The position numbers and the translations under genes were made by a program. The notes below the pieces were generated by a model that was not told the DNA's origin, made no database searches, and saw nothing but the letters and a program-made list of their open reading frames with translations. A stretch of DNA of 64,000 nucleotides from Saccharomonospora marina XMU15 (GTDB taxonomy: Bacteria; Actinomycetota; Actinomycetes; Mycobacteriales; Pseudonocardiaceae): positions 2,074,628 to 2,138,627 of the forward strand of contig NZ_CM001439.1 in assembly GCF_000244955.1 (NCBI RefSeq), written 5' to 3'. Below, one piece after another: positions 50,922 to 60,351 of the stretch; the first letter of the stretch is position 1, and each line of letters opens with the position of its first letter.

Positions 50922-52102
50922 CCGGGTCCACCGGCATCTCCAACGCCACCGCCATCGTGGGCATCGGAGCCACCGAGTTCTCGAAGAACTCCGGCCGCAG
51001 CGAGCTGCGGCTGGCCTGCGAGGCCGTGCTGGCCGCCATCGCCGACGCGGGACTGAAGCCTTCCGATGTGGACGGTCTGGTCACGTTCACCGCCGACACC
51101 AACTCCGAGATCCACATTGCCCGTAACACCGGCATCGGGGAACTGAAGCACTTCTCCCGGGTCCACTACGGCGGCGGTGCCGCCTGCGGAACCGTCGCGC
51201 AGGCCGCGATGGCGATCGCGACCGGCGTGGCCGAGGTCGTTGTGTGCTACCGAGCCTTCAACGAACGTTCCGGTGAACGCTACGGGCTCGGCCAGGCGGA
51301 CCGCCCGCTGGGCAGCAGCGCCGACCGTGCGGCCTACTCGTGGATGACCCCGTTCGGCCTTTCTACCCCGGCGCAGTGGGTGGCGATGTTCGCGCGGCGT
51401 TACATGCACGAGTACGGGGCCACCAGTGAGGACTTCGGGCGGGTCGCGGTCGCGATGCGCAAGCATGCGGCCAACAATCCGGCGGCCTGGTTCTACCAGC
51501 GCCCGATCACCCTCGCCGACCACCAGGCGTCCCGGTGGATCGCCGAGCCGTTGCACCTGCTTGACTGTTGCCAGGAAACCGACGGTGGGCAGGCGATCGT
51601 GGTGGTGTCCGAGGAGCGCGCCCGCGACCTGCCGCAGCCACCGGCCTACGTCGCCGCGGCGGCTCAGGGTTCCGGTGTGGACCAGCACATGATGACGAGC
51701 TACTACCGCCCGTCCATCTCCGGCATCCCCGAGATGGGACTGGTTGGAACCCAGCTCTACGAGCAGAGCGGGTTGAGCCCGGACAGCATCGACGCCGCCA
51801 TTCTCTACGACCACTTCACGCCGTTGCTCCTTCCCCAGTTGGAGGAGTTGGGCTTCTGCGGACGGGGCGAGGCCAAGGACTTCGTCGGCGACGGCAACCT
51901 GGAACTCGGCGGCAGGCTGCCGTGCAATACCCACGGCGGCCAGTTGGGCGAGGCGTACCTGCACGGGATGAACGGCATCGCCGAGGCAGTGCGGCTGCTC
52001 AGGGGAACCTCGGTGAACCAACCGGACGAAGTGTCGAACGTTGTGGTCACGGCGGGCACCGGAGTGCCGACCAGCGGCCTCATCCTGGGCGCGAAGGTGT
52101 GA
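50918..52102 (+). CDS. ltp2: Steroid side-chain aldolase Ltp2
   Basis: 394 residues of the thiolase-like Ltp2 family (M. tuberculosis about 386). Features: IVGIGATEFSKNSGRSELRL, HYGGGAACGTVAQAA, YDHFTPLLLPQLEELGFC and CNTHGGQLGEAYLHGMNG. With the ChsH2 DUF35 domain it releases propionyl-CoA by retro-aldol cleavage, leaving a 17-keto steroid. GTG 50918. Last gene of the igr-like operon. Confidence 0.9.
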   Translation: MTGSTGISNATAIVGIGATEFSKNSGRSELRLACEAVLAAIADAGLKPSDVDGLVTFTADTNSEIHIARNTGIGELKHFSRVHYGGGAACGTVAQAAMAIATGVAEVVVCYRAFNERSGERYGLGQADRPLGSSADRAAYSWMTPFGLSTPAQWVAMFARRYMHEYGATSEDFGRVAVAMRKHAANNPAAWFYQRPITLADHQASRWIAEPLHLLDCCQETDGGQAIVVVSEERARDLPQPPAYVAAAAQGSGVDQHMMTSYYRPSISGIPEMGLVGTQLYEQSGLSPDSIDAAILYDHFTPLLLPQLEELGFCGRGEAKDFVGDGNLELGGRLPCNTHGGQLGEAYLHGMNGIAEAVRLLRGTSVNQPDEVSNVVVTAGTGVPTSGLILGAKV

Positions 52103-53461
52103 GTGCGGCATCATTGGAGCGCCTCTTTCCTCTCGTGAGTGGTTCGTGAACGGTTCCCATAGCAGGGGAGTTCTCGGTGCTCCGCTTGGAAGCGGCGGTC
52201 CCGCGCCGGCTCGGGCCGTGTGCAGTGTGTTGCGGCGCGGAGCGCGATCCGGATCGATGTGCTCGGGTGGTACGTACCAGGGTCGCCCGTTGATCACGGT
52301 GAGCTCCCAGTCCGTGTGGTGCAGTACGCGATGGTGTGCCGAGCGGACGAGCGCGCGGTTGTGCAGGGCTGTCGGGCCACCGTCCGCCCAGTGAACGATG
52401 TGATGTGCCTGGCACCATTTCGCTTTCCGACCGCATCCGGGGAAGGTGCAGCCGACGTCCCGACGGACGAGCGCGCGGCGGATTCGGCGAGGGACGGTGC
52501 GGCTCGCACGCCCGATGTCCAAAGTCTCACCTCGACTGCTGAGCACAACCGGCAACGCATTGCAGTCACAGGCCATTCGCTCAAGCTGCGCCACGGGCAT
52601 GTTCAGATGACCGTCGACGAGCCCCCTGCCGATCCCTTGCCGCAGCTCATTCAGGTGAGTGGTGACCAGTAGCGTCACCGGTTCTCCCGCCTCGGTGGGT
52701 GCTTCGGGACAGCGCGCTGCCAGCTGCAGGACGTCCACCAGGGCGTCGCCGTAGCGTTCGTCACGGCCGCGTCGGTCCGGCCCCTGCTCGTCGGCGCGAG
52801 GCGCGGTGTGGGGTGACAGCAGCGCGGTAAGCAGCGCGCCAGCCTCCGGATCAAGTCCGAACATGCCTGTGATGCCACCATCGGCGCGCTGGCGCAGTTC
52901 CAACCAACGATCCGGTCTCGTCAGCTCCGCCTCGGTCGGCCGGTCGCCCTCCGGGTCGAGTCTCGCGCGGATCTCGCGCCCGAGCTTGGTGACGATCCGT
53001 GGCTCGCTGCTGGTCGCCGCCTCGCACAGGATCGACTCGACGATCGCGCGGTCTGGTGTGGACACCGCCGACGGAAGTGCTTCCAGCGACGCACGGATCG
53101 CCTCGACGTGTTGGCCAAGCTCGCCTTCCTCCAGCGCCGCCGCTACGTGTGGTAGTTTCGCTTCGATTCGCGCCCCTGACGGCGTGTACGAGCGGTTGAG
53201 CGCGCGGGTGTGCGCGAGAAGCCGTCGGACGTGTCCGGGGTTGTGGTTGCCGACATCGCGTAGCAGAGCGCCTGTCCCTGCATAGCCGAGTGCCCGAGCC
53301 GTTCCCCGCGATTCGAGCTCGGCGAGCACACGCAGCGATGCCGCGTACACCAGCCGGTTGAGCACCTCGAGTTGCCGCAGTGTGGTGAGCAATTCGCCTC
53401 CCGACAGCCTGGCAACGGCCTCGGGCGAGGAAGTCGTTTTGAGCGGATTCACATCGGACAC
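52103..53461 (-). CDS. DUF222/HNH endonuclease-signature protein, natural stop apparently lost
   Basis: N-terminal DUF222 helical region (about 20-300) and a C-terminal HNH motif CTFPGCGRKAKWCQAHHIVHWADGG (split: CTFPGCGRKAKWC, AHHIVHWADGG). Proteins of this multicopy actinomycete family usually end near WYVPPEHIDPDRAPRRN, here about 52240. No in-frame stop follows; the frame stays open antisense to ltp2 down to 50774, while the other two frames stop at 52111 and 52080. I bound the entry at the ltp2 stop. A frameshift near the 3' end is likely. Function of the family is unclear. Confidence 0.65.
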
Positions 53462-53576
53462 ACGACAAAGCTAGCACGGCATTCGAACGTTTGTTCGACA
53501 CGATCGGGTGGAAATGGCTCTCTCCGCACAACACGGCGGTTAGTGTGAACTCGATACCTGACTGGGAGGGCCTGAC

Positions 53577-53963
53577 ATGACTAGTAAGTTCACCGAACTC
53601 GCGATCGATTGCGTCGATCCCCGCGGGCTGGCCAGATTCTGGTGCTCTGTGCTCGACTACCAGATTCAGGACGAGGAGGACGGAGTCGTCACGATCGGCC
53701 CGCCCGCGTTACCCGAAGGCAGGAGCCGCCCTGGCCCTGTGCCACCGACGTTGACATTCGCGCACGTGCCAGAGGGCAAGACCGTCAAGAACCGGCTCCA
53801 CCTCGACGTCAACCCGACCGACAGAAACCAAGCCGAGGAAGTCAGCCGGCTGCTCGATCTGGGTGCTCGAGCCGTCGATGTCGGACAGGGTGACGAGAGT
53901 TGGGTCGTGCTCGCCGATCCGGAGGGCAACGAGTTCTGTGTCCTCGCGGACCGCCACCCCTGA
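53577..53963 (+). CDS. VOC (glyoxalase-like) family protein
   Basis: 128 residues with two beta-alpha-beta-beta-beta modules: FTELAIDCVDPRGLARFWCSVLDY and NRLHLDVNPTDRNQAEEVSRLLDLGA, ending LADPEGNEFCVL. This is the glyoxalase-like domain common in actinomycetes; metal ligands (Glu/His pattern) are only partly visible. Substrate unknown. Starts after a GGGAGG site; the TetR gene downstream is convergent. Confidence 0.85.
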   Translation: MTSKFTELAIDCVDPRGLARFWCSVLDYQIQDEEDGVVTIGPPALPEGRSRPGPVPPTLTFAHVPEGKTVKNRLHLDVNPTDRNQAEEVSRLLDLGARAVDVGQGDESWVVLADPEGNEFCVLADRHP

Positions 53964-53989
53964 TCGGAGCCGGACAATGGAATGTCCCG

Positions 53990-54649
53990 TTAGGACTGTT
54001 CGGTCGATCGTCGGGTCGGGTCGGCCGCCTCCAGCGCGGGGGCAACCTGACCAAGCGCCTCGCGCAGCAGTGAGGGCAATGTTCGATCGGCTGTGACGAC
54101 CACTAGTCCCGCGCCTGTCGAGCGATCGTCGTCGGCGGTGTCGACCCATCGCTCCACCGCCACCCTGGCGGCGGCCGAGACCGCGGCGGCCAGTACGGCG
54201 GGGGCCATGGTGGCGGTGTCGCCGATCCGGTCCGCGATCGCTGAGGCAAGCGGCGGCCTGAGGGCGGACATCGCGTCTATGAACTCCGCCCGCAACCGTG
54301 GCGTTGACATGATCATCGCAAGCGCTTCGCCATCGGGCTCGCTCGTGTACTGCTCGACCACGGCCTCGATCACGGCCGTCGCGAGTGGCTCGGATCCCGG
54401 CCGGGCACGCAACGCTGCCGCAACCCGCAGCGTCCGCTCGGCGGTGACCGCAGAGACGATCGCCTGCTCCCTGCTCGCGAAGTAGTTGTTGTAGGTCCGA
54501 GGTGACACCCCGGCGGCCTCGGCGATGTCGTCGACCCGCACGTTCTCAGGCCCGTGTGCCAGCGCGAGGCGCAGCGCGGCCTCGCTGAGGGCGTCGCGGG
54601 TAGCCGCCTTCTTCCGTTCCCGCAGCCCACCGCGCTCCTTCGCTGTCAT
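53990..54649 (-). CDS. TetR family transcriptional regulator
   Basis: 219 residues. HTH: LRLALAHGPENVRVDDIAEAAG and SPRTYNNYFASREQAIVSAV. The ligand domain is alanine-rich with REFIDAMSALRPPL-like MftR/YcdC type features. It lies 80 bp downstream of fadE33 on the same strand and may be read through from the fadD3 operon. Its targets are unknown. Two and a half 14-nt repeats (54700-54733) lie in the gap upstream. Confidence 0.88.
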   Translation of the reverse strand: MTAKERGGLRERKKAATRDALSEAALRLALAHGPENVRVDDIAEAAGVSPRTYNNYFASREQAIVSAVTAERTLRVAAALRARPGSEPLATAVIEAVVEQYTSEPDGEALAMIMSTPRLRAEFIDAMSALRPPLASAIADRIGDTATMAPAVLAAAVSAAARVAVERWVDTADDDRSTGAGLVVVTADRTLPSLLREALGQVAPALEAADPTRRSTEQS

Positions 54650-54729
54650 GCGGGCAGCATAAGCTCGGCCGGGAGCTGTGTCGCCGCGGCCCGCGACAAC
54701 CTCAGCGCCCCCACCTCAGCGCCTCCACC

Positions 54730-55767
54730 TCAGGGACGGGTGGTGACCCTGGCGAGGTGCTCGTGCGGTCTGCCGAGCAGTTGCTCGCTGGAGTGCGCGC
54801 GCTTGAAGTAGCGATGTGCGGGGTGTTCCCAGGTGATGCCGATGCCGCCGTGCAGCTGGATCATCTCCGCCGCGACGGTCGACAGCGCCCGAGAGCAGTG
54901 CACCTTCGCCACGGCGGCGAGGCGCTCACGGTCGTCGGCGAACGTGGCGGCGGCAAGCGCGGCGGAGCGGGCGGTCTCCACGAGCACGTACATGTCCGCC
55001 ATGCGGTGCTTGAGCGCCTGGAAACCGCCGATGGGGCGGCCGAACTGCTCGCGTTCCTTGGTGTAGGCCACCGTGATCTCCAAGGCTCGCTCGGCCGCTC
55101 CCGCCTGCTCCGCGGCCAGTATCGCGCAACCGAGATCACGTACCCTGCGCAGCGCGGGCCGGAAGTCGCCGGTGCCTATCCTGCGTCCGGCGGCGCTGGT
55201 GAGCGTCACCTCGGCGAGCCTGCGCGAGGCGTCCATGGTGGGCGAGCGCCTGCGGCTCACGCCCTGCCCGGAGGGTTCCACCTCGAACAGCGCCAGCTCG
55301 TCGCCCGTACGCGCGACGACGAGCAATACATCGGCGGCGTCGCCGTCGAGCACGAAATGCGCCGTCCCGTTCAGCACAGCACCGTCGGCGGTGCACGCGG
55401 CTGTCTCGGGGTCCCAGCGTCCCTCGGCGCTCGTCCACGCGAGCGCCGCGACACTCCTGCCCTCGGCCATCGGCGGCAGCAGTCGTTCACATGCCGGCTC
55501 GTCCGCCGACTCCAGCAGGGCCTTTGTGGCGAGCACGGTGGAACCGAGCAGGGGAGTGGTAGCGAGTTCCCTGCCGATCTCCAGCGCGGCTACGGCCAGC
55601 TCCGCCGGGCCGGCTCCGGCGCCGCCGTAGCTCTCCGGGACGGTTAATCCAGGTACGCCGACCTGCTCACACAGCAGCGACCAGGCGTCCTCGGGTTCGG
55701 TCTTGCGCAGGAGCGCTCGGATCGTCTCGGCGAGGGCGACCTGTTCCTCGGTGGGCGTGAGCGACAT
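54730..55767 (-). CDS. fadE33: Acyl-CoA dehydrogenase, FadE33-like
   Basis: 345-residue beta-type ACAD (YTKEREQFGRPIGGFQALKHRMADMYV, MIQLHGGIGITWEHPAHRYFKRA) without the IVD-type catalytic Glu. In M. tuberculosis, FadE33 pairs with FadE31 in degrading the ring C/D remnant of cholesterol. Start ATG 55767 overlaps the fadE32 stop by 1 bp. Last structural gene of the fadD3 operon. Confidence 0.82.
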   Translation of the reverse strand: MSLTPTEEQVALAETIRALLRKTEPEDAWSLLCEQVGVPGLTVPESYGGAGAGPAELAVAALEIGRELATTPLLGSTVLATKALLESADEPACERLLPPMAEGRSVAALAWTSAEGRWDPETAACTADGAVLNGTAHFVLDGDAADVLLVVARTGDELALFEVEPSGQGVSRRRSPTMDASRRLAEVTLTSAAGRRIGTGDFRPALRRVRDLGCAILAAEQAGAAERALEITVAYTKEREQFGRPIGGFQALKHRMADMYVLVETARSAALAAATFADDRERLAAVAKVHCSRALSTVAAEMIQLHGGIGITWEHPAHRYFKRAHSSEQLLGRPHEHLARVTTRP

Positions 55768-56786
55768 CAGCCCACCCGCCCGTGCTCGGGCACGCCGTGC
55801 AGCACCCTGGTGCGGTGCACGGACTGGGTTCCCCACGCCGACACCAGGGCTCGCACCTTGGTGAGTCGCAGTCCCAGATCGTGCTCGGCGGTGTAGCCGA
55901 TCGCACCATGCACCTGCAAACCGGTACGGGCGGCGAGGTGAGCCGCCCGCGCGCAGGCAACCTTCGCGGCCGACACATCCCTGGCCGCGGTATCGCCACC
56001 CAGCGCGACGGCCGCGCCGTGCACCAGCGGCCTTGCCAGCTCGAGTTCGGTGGCCACATCGGCAAGCAGGTGCTTGATCGCCTGGTACTGGCCGATCTCG
56101 CGGCCGTACTGCTTGCGCTGCTTGGCATAGGTCACCGACTCGTCGAGCAGCCACTGGCCCGCGCCGAGCAACTGCGCCGCCGTCGCCAACGCGCCCACGT
56201 CGAAGGCGGCCTCGGTGTCGATGGGGCCGGTGTCGATGGGCCCGGTGTTGACGGGCTCCGATTCGTTGTCGGATTCGGGGACCGGTTCGAACAGCCGCCT
56301 CGAGCCGTCTATCGACGACAGTGCCCGGCCAGCGGTGAACGGCCGGATTGCCGCGCCTTCCAGCAGCAGCCGAGCCTGCGCGACGTCGGCGTCGAGCGCG
56401 TACGGTACGTGTGGTCGCAGCACCAGCGAGGCAAGTGTCTCGCCGGAGGCCACGCCGGGAAGGAACCGCTCTGCCAGTGGGTGTTCCCGCGGCAGCAGTG
56501 CGGGCAGCGCCGCCACGGTGTCCACCCAGGGACCGGGCACGGCGTGGTACCCGAGTCGCTCGAAAGCCACGACCAGGTCCACCGCCGTCGCCTCGATCCC
56601 ACCCCACCGCTGCGGGACGGTGAGCGCCTGCACTCCCAGTTCGGCCAGCGCCTGCCAGATCCGCATGCCGGGCTCGTGTTGCCCCTGTGCCCACGCCCGG
56701 TTGGCCTTGGCCGGGTCCGAGGCGGACAGCAACTGGTCGATACTTTCCGCGAACTGGCGCTGCTCGTCCGATAGCGCGAATCTCAC
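55767..56786 (-). CDS. fadE32: Acyl-CoA dehydrogenase, FadE32-like
   Basis: 339-residue beta-type ACAD: VTYAKQRKQYGREIGQYQAIKHLLADVATELE and LQVHGAIGYTAEHDLGLRLTKVR. No catalytic Glu. It contains an acidic insertion (about residues 165-190) with GPIDT repeated, unusual for the family. GTG 56786 overlaps the fadE31 stop (GTGA). Partner of the FadE31-like subunit by analogy with the mycobacterial operon. Confidence 0.82.
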   Translation of the reverse strand: MRFALSDEQRQFAESIDQLLSASDPAKANRAWAQGQHEPGMRIWQALAELGVQALTVPQRWGGIEATAVDLVVAFERLGYHAVPGPWVDTVAALPALLPREHPLAERFLPGVASGETLASLVLRPHVPYALDADVAQARLLLEGAAIRPFTAGRALSSIDGSRRLFEPVPESDNESEPVNTGPIDTGPIDTEAAFDVGALATAAQLLGAGQWLLDESVTYAKQRKQYGREIGQYQAIKHLLADVATELELARPLVHGAAVALGGDTAARDVSAAKVACARAAHLAARTGLQVHGAIGYTAEHDLGLRLTKVRALVSAWGTQSVHRTRVLHGVPEHGRVG

Positions 56787-57928
56787 CGTTGTCCCCTCGG
56801 AAGTCCCAGCAGCCGCTCGGCCACCACGTTGCGCTGGATCTGGTCGGTGCCGCCGTAGATCGGGCCCGCCAGCGAGAACAGCCAGCCCTCCGGCCAGCCG
56901 GTCTCGCCGCTGAGTTCGGCGTCCGGGCCGAGCAGTTCCAGCGCCGTCTCGTGCAAAGCGACGTCGAGTTGCGACCAGAACAGCTTGTTCACGCTCGACT
57001 CCGGTCCCAGCTCGCCACCCTCGGCGAGCCGCGTCACGGTGCCGAAGGTGTAGAGCTGGTAGGCCCGCGCCTGAATCCAGGCGTCGGCGACCCGCTGCGC
57101 AAGGGCGGTGCCGGTGTCGCCGCTGGTTTCCCGCCACAGCCGCACGAGCCGGTCGGCCGCTGCCAGGAACCGGCCGGGCGAGCGCAGCGACAGCCCACGT
57201 TCGTTGTTGGCGGTGGTCATGGCGACTCGCCAGCCCTCGCTCGGCTCACCGATCACGTCGGCATCCGGGACGAACACCTCGTCCAGGAAGATCTCCGCGA
57301 AGCCGGGCTCGCCGTCGAGCTGCGGGATGGGGCGTACTCGCACCCCATCGGCCCGCAGGTCGAACATCGCGTAGGTGAGCCCACGATGGCGTTCACTGTC
57401 CGGATCGCTGCGGAACAGCCCGAACGCGCGGTCGGCGTAGGTGGCGCGGGAACTCCACACCTTCTGGCCCGACAGCAGCCAGCCGCCATCGGTACGGGTG
57501 GCGGTGCTGCGCAGCGCTGCGATATCGCTGCCTGCCTCCGGCTCCGACCACGCCTGCGCCCACACCTGCTCACCCCGTGCCATCGCGGGCAGGATGCGCT
57601 CGCGTTGCTCGGGGGTGCCGTGGGAGAACAGGGTCGGCGCGAGCATGAAGATGCCGTTCTGACCCACCCTGCCCGGCGCGCCCGCGGCGTAGTACTCCTC
57701 CTCGAACAGTACCCACTCGAGCAGGCTCGCGTCCCGGCCGCCGTACTCCCGCGGCCACGACACCACGGACAGCCGCGCGTCGGCCAGCTTCGCTTCCCAG
57801 CGGCGGTGTTGCTCGAACCCCTCTGCGGTGTCGAAGGACGCCAGCGGGCGCTTCGGAACGTTGTCCGCCAGCCAGGCGCGTACCTCGTCCCGGAACGCCG
57901 TTGTCTGCTCGTCCAGTTCCAGATCCAT
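56783..57928 (-). CDS. fadE31: Acyl-CoA dehydrogenase, FadE31-like catalytic subunit
   Basis: 381-residue alpha-type ACAD: AQAWSEPEAGSDIAALR, SGQKVWSSRATYADR, catalytic Glu in TANNERGLSL and tail IYGGTDQIQRNVVAERLLGLPR. Common catalytic partner for the FadE32/FadE33-like subunits in HIP-CoA breakdown, as in the KstR2 regulon of Mycobacterium. ATG 57928 follows the crotonase stop by 2 bp. Confidence 0.84.
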   Translation of the reverse strand: MDLELDEQTTAFRDEVRAWLADNVPKRPLASFDTAEGFEQHRRWEAKLADARLSVVSWPREYGGRDASLLEWVLFEEEYYAAGAPGRVGQNGIFMLAPTLFSHGTPEQRERILPAMARGEQVWAQAWSEPEAGSDIAALRSTATRTDGGWLLSGQKVWSSRATYADRAFGLFRSDPDSERHRGLTYAMFDLRADGVRVRPIPQLDGEPGFAEIFLDEVFVPDADVIGEPSEGWRVAMTTANNERGLSLRSPGRFLAAADRLVRLWRETSGDTGTALAQRVADAWIQARAYQLYTFGTVTRLAEGGELGPESSVNKLFWSQLDVALHETALELLGPDAELSGETGWPEGWLFSLAGPIYGGTDQIQRNVVAERLLGLPRGQR

Positions 57929-57930
57929 GC

Positions 57931-58794
57931 TCAGCTCTTCTTGTTGGCGTCGCGCATCGAACGGGCGTCCTGGCCACCGAGGGAGTCGCCGCCGTAGACC
58001 TCGGCGTTGTGTGCGTGGGCGAAGTGGTGCAGCCCGAACACCGAGTCCATGCCCGCTCGCATGCCCATCAGATCCTCGGCCTGGTTGACGGCCTTCTTCG
58101 TCAGCGCGAGCCCGAACGACGGCATCCGCGCGATCTGCTCTGCCAGCGCGAGGGTCTGCTCGTGCAGCTCCTCCCTCGGCACGACCCGGTTGAGCATGCC
58201 CCACTCCTTGGCCTGCTGCGCGCTGAAGCGCTCGCCGGTGAACAGCACCTCCTTGGCGGCGCGTGGACCGAGCACCCATGGGTGGGCGAAGTACTCGACA
58301 CCGGGGATGCCCATGCGCACCACGGGGTCGGAGAAGAACGCATCGTCGGAGGCGACGATCAGGTCGCACACCCAGGCCAGCATCAACGCACCAGCGATGC
58401 AGGCGCCCTGCACGCTGGCGATCATCGGCTTGGGGATCTCCCGCCAGCGCCTGCACATGCCCAAGTACACTTCGGACTCGCGGGCGAAGCGCTGGTCGCC
58501 GCCCTGCTTGCCGACGTGGTCCCACCACAGCACGGCCTTGTTCTCGAAGTGTGCGTCGACGTCCCTGCCAGGCGTGCCGATGTCGTGCCCTGCCGAGAAG
58601 TGCTTGCCCTCGCCCGCAAGTACGATCACCTTCACCTCGTCGTCCTCGACGGCGCGGGTGAACGCGGCGTCGAGCGCGTAGGTCATGGCCGAGTTCTGCG
58701 CGTTGCGGTACTGCGGTCGGTTCATCGTCACCACGGCCACCGCGCCGCGGCGCTCGTAACGCACGACCTCGGTTTCCTCGGTTTGCGCGTTCAT
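57931..58794 (-). CDS. Crotonase-superfamily protein lacking both canonical glutamates
   Basis: 287 residues of crotonase fold: oxyanion segment EGKHFSAGHDIG and VQGACIAGALMLAWVCDLIVAS. Positions of the two hydratase glutamates read Met (AGALML) and Val (DPVVRMG). It is therefore unlikely to be an ordinary enoyl-CoA hydratase; a hydrolase, isomerase or ring-opening role is possible. The gene is inserted between fadD3 and fadE31, overlapping fadD3 by 4 bp. The equivalent mycobacterial operon has no gene here. Confidence 0.8.
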   Translation of the reverse strand: MNAQTEETEVVRYERRGAVAVVTMNRPQYRNAQNSAMTYALDAAFTRAVEDDEVKVIVLAGEGKHFSAGHDIGTPGRDVDAHFENKAVLWWDHVGKQGGDQRFARESEVYLGMCRRWREIPKPMIASVQGACIAGALMLAWVCDLIVASDDAFFSDPVVRMGIPGVEYFAHPWVLGPRAAKEVLFTGERFSAQQAKEWGMLNRVVPREELHEQTLALAEQIARMPSFGLALTKKAVNQAEDLMGMRAGMDSVFGLHHFAHAHNAEVYGGDSLGGQDARSMRDANKKS

Positions 58795-60344
58795 CGTGTT
58801 GCCTCCTCGTCCCGCAACGTGCGTTTCAGAACCTTGCCCGCAGGGTTGCGCGGCAACGCCGTGCGGAACTCCACCTGCCGGGGCACCTTGAAGTTGGCCA
58901 GTTCGCGCTTGCAGTGCTCGATGACGTCCTCCTCGGACAGCGTTGCCCCCGGCCTGCGCACCACGAACGCCTTGCCGACCTCACCGAGCCGCGCGTCGGG
59001 CACGCCGACCACGGCCGAGTCCGCCACGCCGTCGAGCCTGGCCAGCACCTGCTCGACCTCGGCCGGATAGACGTTGAAGCCGCCGCAGATGTACATGTCC
59101 TTGAGCCGGTCGGTGATGGTGAGGTAGCCGCGCTCGTCGAGCCGACCCACGTCACCGGTGTGCAGCCAGCCGTCGGCGTCGATGGCCTCGCGCGTCGCGA
59201 CCGGGTCGTCGAGGTAGCCGAGCATCATGTTCGGTCCGCGCAGCAGGATCTCGCCGTTGTCCGCGATACGGACGTCGAACCCTGACGTAGCCCTGCCGGA
59301 GGTACGCGCGATGGTCTCGGCGTCGTCGGTGGGCCTGCACATCGTTGCCACCACGGCCTCGGTCAACCCGTACGCGGTGAGCACCACGTCGAAGCTCAAC
59401 TCGGCTCGCATCCGTTCCACCAGGGCGACCGGCACCGTCGCGGCGCCGGTGACGGCGACTCGCAGGCTGTCGAGGTCGTATCGCGACCGGGTGGGTGCGT
59501 CGAGCATGACCTGGTAGATGGTGGGCGCTCCCGGAAGGATCGTGACGCGTTCGCGCTCGACCAGCCGCATCGTGGCCTCGACGTCGAAGGTGAGCTGCGG
59601 CAGTATCGCGGCGCCGTGCAGCAGGGCCACCAGCATGCCCGCCTTGTAACCGAAGCTGTGGAAGAACGGGTTGATGATCAGGTAGCGGTCGTCCGGTCCG
59701 ACTGTCGCGCAGTCCGCCCATGCCCTCGCGACGCCGATGGTGCGGCTGTGGCTGGTCATCGCACCCTTGCTGCGCCCGGTGGTGCCGGAGGTGAACAGGA
59801 TGTCGGCGACGTCGTCGGGCGCCACGGCCTCGGCGCGGGCATCGACTTCGGCCAGTTCGGCGGCGTCGGCCGTGAGTTCCGGCAGTTCGCGCCAGTCCAC
59901 GACACCCTCGGTCGGTTCCGGCTCGCCCTCCACCGGGACCCGCACGACCAGTGGCAGCTCACCCACCCCGGCCTCGCGCAGTTCGGCGAGCCGGTCCACG
60001 CCGAGGAACGGGCCCGCCACCACCAGGCCACGCGCGCCGCTGCGGGAGATGACATCGGCCATCTCCGGGCCGGTGAACCGGGTGTTGATGGGCACGACGG
60101 TCGCGCCCGCGTAGAGGATCCCCAGCGAGGCGATCACCCAGTGGTAGGTGTTGGGTGAGCAGATGGCTACGCGCTCGCCCGGTCGAATACCGCGGCGGGA
60201 CAACACGGTCGCGAATCGGCGGACCTGCTCGTACAGTTCCGCGTAACGCAACCGCACCGAGCCGTCGACCACGGCTTCCCGGTCGCCGAACTCCCGCGCC
60301 GCCCGCACGAGTGCCGCCGGAACCGTGGCTGGTGCCGTTTCCAC
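58791..60344 (-). CDS. fadD3: HIP-CoA synthetase FadD3-like
   Basis: 517-residue ANL ligase: P-loop FTSGTTGRSKG, AYGLTEAV, DMYICGGFNVYPAEVEQVL and tail lysine NPAGKVLKR. FadD3 activates the indanedione propionate (HIP) left after rings A/B of steroids are removed. The assignment rests on the divergent fadE30-ipdF-kstR2-fadA6 context, identical to Rv3561. GTG 60344 is chosen for GGGAGG six bases upstream. The KstR2-like box overlaps this promoter. Confidence 0.87.
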   Translation of the reverse strand: METAPATVPAALVRAAREFGDREAVVDGSVRLRYAELYEQVRRFATVLSRRGIRPGERVAICSPNTYHWVIASLGILYAGATVVPINTRFTGPEMADVISRSGARGLVVAGPFLGVDRLAELREAGVGELPLVVRVPVEGEPEPTEGVVDWRELPELTADAAELAEVDARAEAVAPDDVADILFTSGTTGRSKGAMTSHSRTIGVARAWADCATVGPDDRYLIINPFFHSFGYKAGMLVALLHGAAILPQLTFDVEATMRLVERERVTILPGAPTIYQVMLDAPTRSRYDLDSLRVAVTGAATVPVALVERMRAELSFDVVLTAYGLTEAVVATMCRPTDDAETIARTSGRATSGFDVRIADNGEILLRGPNMMLGYLDDPVATREAIDADGWLHTGDVGRLDERGYLTITDRLKDMYICGGFNVYPAEVEQVLARLDGVADSAVVGVPDARLGEVGKAFVVRRPGATLSEEDVIEHCKRELANFKVPRQVEFRTALPRNPAGKVLKRTLRDEEATR

Positions 60345-60351
60345 GAGAACC

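Noticed and set aside
50774-52102. C-terminal half of the DUF222/HNH frame as real protein
   Set aside because: It is antisense to the conserved ltp2 and chsH1 genes and has no similarity to the family; treated as stop loss.
54700-54733. 14-nt direct repeats upstream of the TetR gene as an operator array
   Set aside because: No dyad symmetry and they overlap the fadE33 stop; probably slippage.
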